The position numbers were made by a program, and so were the translations under genes. DNA of 10,858 bases. It comes from Cryomorphaceae bacterium. GTDB taxonomy: Bacteria; Bacteroidota; Bacteroidia; Flavobacteriales; Schleiferiaceae. This document shows, piece after piece, positions 6,317-10,858 of the stretch. Position 1 is the stretch's first letter, and each line of letters starts with the position of its first letter. Under the pieces are notes generated by a model. The model was given only the letters and a program-made list of their open reading frames with translations. It had not been told where the DNA came from and ran no database searches. The stretch is taken from NCBI GenBank assembly GCA_003451355.1, contig DMDX01000167.1, forward strand, positions 13,031 through 23,888, written 5' to 3'.

Positions 6317-6397
6317 TGCCCAGGGCGGGAATCGAACCCGCACTCCAGGGGAACACGAGTTTGAGTCGTGCGCGTCTACCAATTCCGCCACCTGGGC
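6317..6397 (-). tRNA. tRNA-Leu (anticodon CAA)
   Basis: An 81-nt class II tRNA reading UUG codons. The 7-bp acceptor stem (GCCCAGG/CCTGGGC) pairs perfectly and is followed by discriminator A. The T arm GCGGG-TTCGATT-CCCGC is perfect. The anticodon stem CACGA/TCGTG encloses the loop CTCAAAC, giving anticodon CAA. A variable arm of about 12 nt and the D-arm text GGTAGACG fit leucine tRNAs. The 3' CCA is not encoded (the next bases are CAA), so it must be added by nucleotidyltransferase. A TATTTTTG box lies 9 nt upstream. The dCMP deaminase gene begins 21 bp downstream. Confidence 0.96.
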
Positions 6398-6406
6398 AAG
6401 GAAGGG

Positions 6407-6414
6407 CAAAAATA
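6407..6414 (-). promoter_or_regulatory. Promoter -7 box (TATTTTTG) for tRNA-Leu and dCMP deaminase
   Basis: Read on the minus strand this is a perfect TAnnTTTG match. It ends 9 nt before the first base of the tRNA, which predicts a 5' leader of only a few nucleotides. No TTG at the -33 distance is seen. Its upstream half would overlap the opposing prs promoter. Confidence 0.55.
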
Positions 6415-6427
6415 CACAATAAATTTG

Positions 6428-6435
6428 TACATTTG
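6428..6435 (+). promoter_or_regulatory. Promoter -7 box (TACATTTG) for prs
   Basis: This is a perfect TAnnTTTG match 21 nt before the prs ATG at 6457, giving a short leader of about 15 nt. The -33 position falls inside the opposing tRNA-Leu promoter and has no TTG. Only 13 bp separate the two back-to-back boxes. Confidence 0.6.
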
Positions 6436-6456
6436 CACCCCCTGAAGAAAACTCCA

Positions 6457-7389
6457 ATGGAACCCATCGCTAAACTCTTCGCCGGCACGGCTACGACCTC
6501 ACTCGCAGAAGCGATTGCGTCGGAGTATGGCCAAGGCCTTGGAAAAGTTGCGATACAGCCATTTTCAGATGGTGAATATGTACTTTGGTTTGAGGAATCG
6601 GTGCGCGGACGTCGCGTATTTCTTATTCAGAGTACCATGCCCTCTGCCGAGAATCTCTTTGAGCTTCTTCAGATGATTGATGCCGCAAAACGCGCATCTG
6701 CTCGCCACATCACTGCAGTGATTCCGTACTACGGCTACGCACGTCAGGACCGCAAAGACAAGCCGCGCGTTCCGATTACCAGCAAGCTGGTGGCAAAGCT
6801 TCTCGAAGCAGCAGGCGCGACCCGTGTCATGACGATGGACTTGCATGCCGACCAGATCCAAGGATTCTTTGAAGTGCCCGTAGATCACTTGTACAGCAGC
6901 AGCGTTTTTGTTCCGGACATTGAGCGACTTCAGCTCGAAAACCTCACCATTGCGTCACCCGACGTGGGTGGATCAAAGCGCGCTTCAGCATACGGAAACC
7001 AACTCGGTGCAGATGTCGTCATTTGCTACAAGCAGCGCAAAAAAGCAAACGTCGTAGACAAAATGACCGTCATTGGCGATGTCAAAGACCGCAATATCAT
7101 TTTGTTGGACGACATGGTCGATACCGCGGGTACACTGACTAAAGCAGCGGACATGCTGATTGAGGAAGGTGCTAAATCAGTGCGCGCCTACTGTACCCAT
7201 GGCGTGCTTTCAGGCAACGCCATCGAGCGCATTGAAGCCTCGGCCCTCGACGAACTCGTCATTACTGACACCATACCTCTGAAGCGGAACAGTTCTAAAA
7301 TCCGCACACTCAGCGTAGCACCACTTTTTGCTTCGGTGATGCGCAAAGTCCAATCCAACGAGTCCATCAGCGACCACTTTTTGTTCTAA
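6457..7389 (+). CDS. prs: Ribose-phosphate pyrophosphokinase (PRPP synthetase)
   Basis: A cytoplasmic enzyme that transfers pyrophosphate from ATP to ribose 5-phosphate, making PRPP for purine, pyrimidine, NAD, histidine and tryptophan synthesis. At 310 residues it has the standard length. The catalytic flexible loop and ATP-binding segment PYYGYARQDRK is at 90-100, the metal-binding stretch DLHADQIQGFF at 128-138, and the PRPP/ribose-phosphate loop DDMVDTAGT at 218-226. The ATG at 6457 gives MEPIAKLFAG, as expected. The frame stays open upstream to an ATG at 6316, but that part would be translated from the antisense strand of tRNA-Leu and lies before the promoter box, so I reject it. It heads a cluster with L25 (19-bp gap) and pth. 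Confidence 0.97.
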   Translation: MEPIAKLFAGTATTSLAEAIASEYGQGLGKVAIQPFSDGEYVLWFEESVRGRRVFLIQSTMPSAENLFELLQMIDAAKRASARHITAVIPYYGYARQDRKDKPRVPITSKLVAKLLEAAGATRVMTMDLHADQIQGFFEVPVDHLYSSSVFVPDIERLQLENLTIASPDVGGSKRASAYGNQLGADVVICYKQRKKANVVDKMTVIGDVKDRNIILLDDMVDTAGTLTKAADMLIEEGAKSVRAYCTHGVLSGNAIERIEASALDELVITDTIPLKRNSSKIRTLSVAPLFASVMRKVQSNESISDHFLF

Positions 7390-7408
7390 ATCTCGATTCC
7401 CCAAAGCC

Positions 7409-8017
7409 ATGCAATCCGTAACACTCCAAGGCACCGTCCGCACCGAATTGGGCACCAAGTTCGCCAAGCAGCTCCGCGATCAGGGCCAAGTCCCCTGCGT
7501 GATGTACGGTGGTGACAACCCCGTTCATTTCTGCGCTCCTATTCTTGCCTTTCGCGACCTTGTCTACACGGCAGAGGCACGTATGGCGTCAATCGAACTC
7601 GAAGGCAAGACCTACCAAGCTGTAATTCAAGACATGCAGTTCCACGTCCTTAACGACGCGTTGACGCACGTAGACTTTATCCAAGTTCTTGACGGAAAGC
7701 CTGTTACCATTCAAGTTCCAATGGTACTCACTGGCAACTCACAAGGTGTGCGCAACGGTGGAAAATTGAAGTTCAGCCTTCGCAACCTGAAAGTGAAAGG
7801 CTTAATTAACGACCTACCTTCTTCAATTGAGCACGACATTACCGAGCTCCGCATTGGTCAAGCCGTCCGCGTTGCTGACGTTAAAGCGAGCAAGCCATAC
7901 GAAATTCTGAACTCCGACAATGCGGTCGTAGTATCCATCGCAATGTCGCGTAATGCGGTTGTAGACACAGACGCCGGCGAAGAAGAAGCAGCTCCTGCCG
8001 AAGTAAGCGCAGAGTAA
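7409..8017 (+). CDS. rplY: 50S ribosomal protein L25 / general stress protein Ctc
   Basis: A 202-residue two-domain L25 of the Ctc/TL5 type that binds 5S rRNA in the large ribosomal subunit. The N-terminal domain (about 1-92) carries RTELGTKFAKQLRDQGQVPC followed by VMYGG, and HVDFIQV closes it. The C-terminal beta domain (about 95-180) includes VPMVLTGNSQGVRNGG and LPSSIEHDIT. The last 15 or so residues form an acidic, Ala/Glu-rich tail (GEEEAAPAEVSAE), common in long L25 proteins. The ATG at 7409 lies 19 bp after prs, and its TAA is directly followed by the ATG of pth. Order prs-L25-pth is a familiar arrangement in bacteria, supporting co-transcription from the prs promoter. Confidence 0.96.
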   Translation: MQSVTLQGTVRTELGTKFAKQLRDQGQVPCVMYGGDNPVHFCAPILAFRDLVYTAEARMASIELEGKTYQAVIQDMQFHVLNDALTHVDFIQVLDGKPVTIQVPMVLTGNSQGVRNGGKLKFSLRNLKVKGLINDLPSSIEHDITELRIGQAVRVADVKASKPYEILNSDNAVVVSIAMSRNAVVDTDAGEEEAAPAEVSAE

Positions 8018-8581
8018 ATGAAGAAGTTCCTCGTGGTGGGACTGGGCAACCCGGGCAGTGAATACGCCCGGACCCGTCACAACATTGGGTTCGACCTACT
8101 GGACGCCTGGGCTTTGGCTCACTCGGCGTCCTTTTCTATTTCGCGCCTGGGTGACCGCGCCCAACTGAGCATCAAGGGCAGGACAATCGTGCTCATCAAG
8201 CCTAGTACGTTCATGAACTTGAGTGGCAAATCCGTGCGCTATTGGCTCGACGAAGAAAAGATTCCGATCGAAAACCTCGTGGTGGTCGTCGACGAGCTCG
8301 CCTTGCCTGTGGGTCACGTGCGGCTCAAGCTCAAAGGCTCAGATGGCGGGCACAACGGGCTCAAAGACATTCAAGGCACGCTTGGCAGCCACGACTATGC
8401 CCGTCAGCGCATTGGCATTGGGCAGCACTTTCCAAAGGGACACCAAGTGGACTTTGTGCTCGGGAGGTGGACACCCGAAGAAATGGATCTGCTCAAGCCC
8501 GGTATGGACCGCGCCATTAAGCAACTCGAAACCTTTGTGCTTGCTGGGCCATCCATAGCGATGACTCAGTTCAACCAATAG
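8018..8581 (+). CDS. pth: Peptidyl-tRNA hydrolase
   Basis: This enzyme cleaves peptidyl-tRNA released from stalled ribosomes and so recycles tRNA. The protein has 187 residues, the normal size. Key residues are all there: N11 in GLGNPG, catalytic H21 in TRHNIGF, N67 in STFMNLSG, D92 in VVDELALP, and N113 in GGHNGLKD. The start ATG abuts the L25 stop with no gap, so translation is probably coupled. The protein ends in MTQFNQ at a TAG. No intrinsic terminator is obvious in the 70 bp before the next gene. Confidence 0.97.
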   Translation: MKKFLVVGLGNPGSEYARTRHNIGFDLLDAWALAHSASFSISRLGDRAQLSIKGRTIVLIKPSTFMNLSGKSVRYWLDEEKIPIENLVVVVDELALPVGHVRLKLKGSDGGHNGLKDIQGTLGSHDYARQRIGIGQHFPKGHQVDFVLGRWTPEEMDLLKPGMDRAIKQLETFVLAGPSIAMTQFNQ

Positions 8582-8651
8582 GCCGTCGCCTCGGGGCAAA
8601 ATCTGACTTTTACGGGTATTTTACTCGGCCAACGCCAAGTAATTTCGCACC

Positions 8652-10858
8652 ATGAAATTTTGGATTGGGGCATTTTTGCTTTTCGCTTCAAGCGTTGGAT
8701 CGCACGCGCAGGCCGTTCTAAGCGGTCAAATTATTTTCACTCAAGGGACACATGTCGCGTCTGGTTGGGCGGTGGTTCTCACTACGAGTCCGAACGTTCA
8801 AGAATTCCGCACCAAGTCCGATTCAGAGGGCCGGTTTCGTTTTGAAAATTTGCCGTCGGGGCTCGCCAACCTCACGGTGACCGGCGACGAAGGGCTCTAC
8901 ATCAAAACCATTCATGAGCTTTGGATCAATGCGGTCAAGCCCAACGAATTGAGTATTGAGATTGAACCCATTCAGGTTCTCGGAGAAGCGGTTGTCACCG
9001 CAGAAGCTTTTCGCAGCACCAACGAGTCGCCCCTCAGCATAAAGTCCATTGGTTGGGCCGAAATGCAGCGTATGCCTGGGGCAGTGCTCGACCTGTCAAA
9101 GGTCATTCAGTCCTTTCCCGGAATTTTGCCCAAACCCAGCTTTGGCTATGCCATCTCGCTGCGCGGGGGTTCGCCAGCCGAGAACGGCTACCGCTTTGAC
9201 GGTATTGACGTTCCGACCATCAACCACTTTTCAATTCAGGGCGCATCAGGCGGAGCCGTCAGCCTCATCAACCTCGACCACGTTCAAAACACGGAACTCC
9301 AAACGGGCGCCTTCGCCAGCAGCTTCGGAAACGTGCTGAGCGGAACTCTCTCCATGGAAGGGCGCAACGGCCGCTCGGACCGCCTCGGGCTGCGCATCAC
9401 CCTCGGGCAAACCGACTACGGCGCGACCCTCGAAGGCCCGCTCGGCAAAAAAACCCGCTTTACCGCCAGCGCGCGCAACTCGTTCAGCCAGTACTACTTC
9501 AGGCTGTTTAAAATCCCCGTGCTTCCCGCCTACCAAGACGCCCAAGTGCGTGTGGTGCACCAAATTGACCGCCGCCGCGACCTCACGCTACTCGCCATCG
9601 GGGGCTGGGACCGCTACTTTTTGTACCCCGCCGACTCGAGCGCCTCAGACGCCCTCTTGTACAACGTGGGCTACATTCCCGAGGGCACGCAGCACACTGC
9701 GGTGGGCGGAATCCGGTTCCGCAGCTTTGACGAGCGTGGTCAGTGGACCGTAGTGCTCAGCCAAGACCGCATCGTGAACCGCGCCGCCAAATTCAATGGC
9801 AACACAGGCCTTGAGGCCGACCGCCAACTTGCCTACGATGCGAGCGAAACCAACCAGCGGCTGCGCCTCGAGCGCCGCCAGTCGATGGGCCTCGGAACCT
9901 TGAGCTACGGAGCCAGCCTTGAGCGCCGTGCCTACCACTTGGATCTTTGGAACGTGCGTTGGACCGGTTCCGCCATCGATACCGTCGCGATGGCTGACAC
10001 CACCGCCTACGGGACCGCAGCCGCCTTTACTACCTGGGAGCAACCGCTCGGCCCCCGCGCGACCGCGACCTTTGGATTGCGCGCCGATGCCGCCAGCATT
10101 TCAACGTCTACTGCGAATCCGCTCAACAACCTTTCGCCCCGACTCGCCCTGCGCTACCTGCTGAGCGAGCACTGGACCGCCAACGCCAATTTGGGGCAGT
10201 ACAGCCAGCTTCCGCCCGCCATTATTCAGGCTGCGAATACGGCCCAGGGTCGCCGTGAAGACCTTGCGAGTGCTCTGGTGCGCCAAGCTGCTGCGGGCGT
10301 GGAGTACCAGAACGGCAAGACCTACCGCGTGAGCATTGAGGGCTACTACAAAGGCTACCAGCGCTACCCCTTCTTGGTGCAGGACCAAATCAGCTATGCC
10401 AACGCCATCGGAGCCTACGTGGCCGTCGGCGACCAAGCCTCAACCCCGACCAGCGAGGGCCGCGCCTACGGACTCGAGGTGTTTTTGCAGCAAAAGCTCA
10501 AGGGAAAGTACTGGTGGATGGCCTCGTACCACTTCGGCAAGACTGAATTCCAAACCGCGGCAGGGACTTGGGCTCCGTCGGTGTGGGACAGCCGCCACAG
10601 CGGTTCAATCACCGCCGGCCGCGTGTGGGGCAAGGGCTGGCAGGCGGGTATCAAAGCGCGTTATTCAAGCGGAACTCCATTCACTCCCTTCGACGAGGCT
10701 ACTTCGGCCATCCAAGCTAATTGGGACCTCTTGCAGCGGGGAGTTTTTGACTACACGAACGTCAACAGCCAGCGACTCTCCAGCTTTAGCCAGATCGACT
10801 TCCGAATCGACAAGGTAACCGCGCGCAAAAACTATAGCATTACATGGTACCTCGACCT
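8652..10858 (+). CDS. TonB-dependent outer membrane receptor with N-terminal regulatory-like domain; 3' end beyond window
   Basis: I read 735 residues in one unbroken frame up to the window edge. The signal peptide MKFWIGAFLLFASSVGSHAQ has a likely cleavage near SHA-QA (residues 19-20). Residues about 22-110 form a carboxypeptidase regulatory-like beta-sandwich (SDSEGRFRFENLPSG). A possible TonB-box region follows (AVVTAEA, 113-119). The plug domain spans about 125-235, with VIQSFPGI and the classic SLRGGSPAENGYRFDGIDV at 169-187. The remainder is beta-barrel sequence, with alternating aromatic strands and repeated YGxxLE or GLR turns. By family knowledge it takes up a large or scarce ligand across the outer membrane using TonB energy. 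The ligand cannot be told: no SusD-like or substrate-linked partner gene is present in the window. ATG 8652 was chosen for the signal peptide. A near-match TAATTTCG at 8640-8647 might be its -7 box. Confidence 0.93.
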   Translation, partial: MKFWIGAFLLFASSVGSHAQAVLSGQIIFTQGTHVASGWAVVLTTSPNVQEFRTKSDSEGRFRFENLPSGLANLTVTGDEGLYIKTIHELWINAVKPNELSIEIEPIQVLGEAVVTAEAFRSTNESPLSIKSIGWAEMQRMPGAVLDLSKVIQSFPGILPKPSFGYAISLRGGSPAENGYRFDGIDVPTINHFSIQGASGGAVSLINLDHVQNTELQTGAFASSFGNVLSGTLSMEGRNGRSDRLGLRITLGQTDYGATLEGPLGKKTRFTASARNSFSQYYFRLFKIPVLPAYQDAQVRVVHQIDRRRDLTLLAIGGWDRYFLYPADSSASDALLYNVGYIPEGTQHTAVGGIRFRSFDERGQWTVVLSQDRIVNRAAKFNGNTGLEADRQLAYDASETNQRLRLERRQSMGLGTLSYGASLERRAYHLDLWNVRWTGSAIDTVAMADTTAYGTAAAFTTWEQPLGPRATATFGLRADAASISTSTANPLNNLSPRLALRYLLSEHWTANANLGQYSQLPPAIIQAANTAQGRREDLASALVRQAAAGVEYQNGKTYRVSIEGYYKGYQRYPFLVQDQISYANAIGAYVAVGDQASTPTSEGRAYGLEVFLQQKLKGKYWWMASYHFGKTEFQTAAGTWAPSVWDSRHSGSITAGRVWGKGWQAGIKARYSSGTPFTPFDEATSAIQANWDLLQRGVFDYTNVNSQRLSSFSQIDFRIDKVTARKNYSITWYLD

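Noticed and set aside
6316..6456. Upstream extension of prs giving 47 extra residues
   Set aside because: The extension is the antisense of tRNA-Leu, precedes the TACATTTG box, and the standard PRPP synthetase start is the ATG at 6457.
6288..6488. Minus-strand open frame of 66 codons
   Set aside because: It runs through the tRNA-Leu gene, and its GGGIGRRARL and GSIPALGT text is the well-known false translation of a leucine tRNA.
9246..10436. Several open frames on both strands inside the TonB receptor region
   Set aside because: The receptor frame is continuous from 8652 to the window end with good family motifs. The others are GC-rich shadow frames.
1..10858. Novel defence, mobile or biosynthetic system
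   Set aside because: Every sizeable gene falls into a known core family, apart from one small lipoprotein. No transposase, integrase, toxin-antitoxin pair or nuclease cluster is seen.

Overview
The window reads as ordinary chromosomal core sequence from a member of the Bacteroidota, most likely the order Flavobacteriales. The evidence is perfect or near-perfect TAnnTTTG promoter -7 boxes ahead of several genes, A-rich leaders instead of Shine-Dalgarno sites, a DUF3109 protein, a eukaryote-like class Ia ribonucleotide reductase in the order nrdB-nrdA, a single-chain glycyl-tRNA synthetase, and a TonB-dependent receptor with an N-terminal regulatory domain. Family or genus cannot be fixed from this stretch. 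I see no insertion sequence, prophage, CRISPR array or defence locus.

Layout. Bases 1-3227 are read leftward: a gene for a cysteine-rich DUF3109 protein, then nrdB and nrdA, with nrdA cut by the left edge. Bases 3277-5404 are read rightward: marC (a six-helix membrane protein) and glyS, 7 bp apart. The DUF3109 and marC genes diverge from a 49-bp gap in which both have a TAnnTTTG box almost touching a GTG start. A free-standing gene for a small, very acidic lipoprotein (5489-5683) has its own promoter and a clear intrinsic terminator. An intergenic stretch with a degenerate 7-bp repeat follows. Next, on the minus strand, come a dCMP deaminase gene and, 21 bp upstream of it, a tRNA-Leu(CAA). 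From 6457 rightward lies a conserved-looking core cluster: prs (PRPP synthetase), ribosomal protein L25/Ctc and pth (peptidyl-tRNA hydrolase). The TonB-dependent receptor gene starts at 8652 and runs off the right edge.

How the genes fit together. Several products feed nucleotide supply: NrdAB reduces ribonucleotides, dCMP deaminase supplies dUMP for dTMP synthesis, and PRPP synthetase supplies the ribose-phosphate donor. Another set serves translation: GlyRS, tRNA-Leu, L25 and peptidyl-tRNA hydrolase. The membrane and envelope proteins (MarC, lipoprotein, TonB receptor) have no visible functional link to these.

No new multi-gene system is evident. The points most worth a second look are the two compact divergent promoter regions (3228-3276 and 6398-6456), possible leaderless GTG-start mRNAs, the tRNA-Leu/dCMP deaminase co-transcript, and the heptad repeat at 5821-5876.
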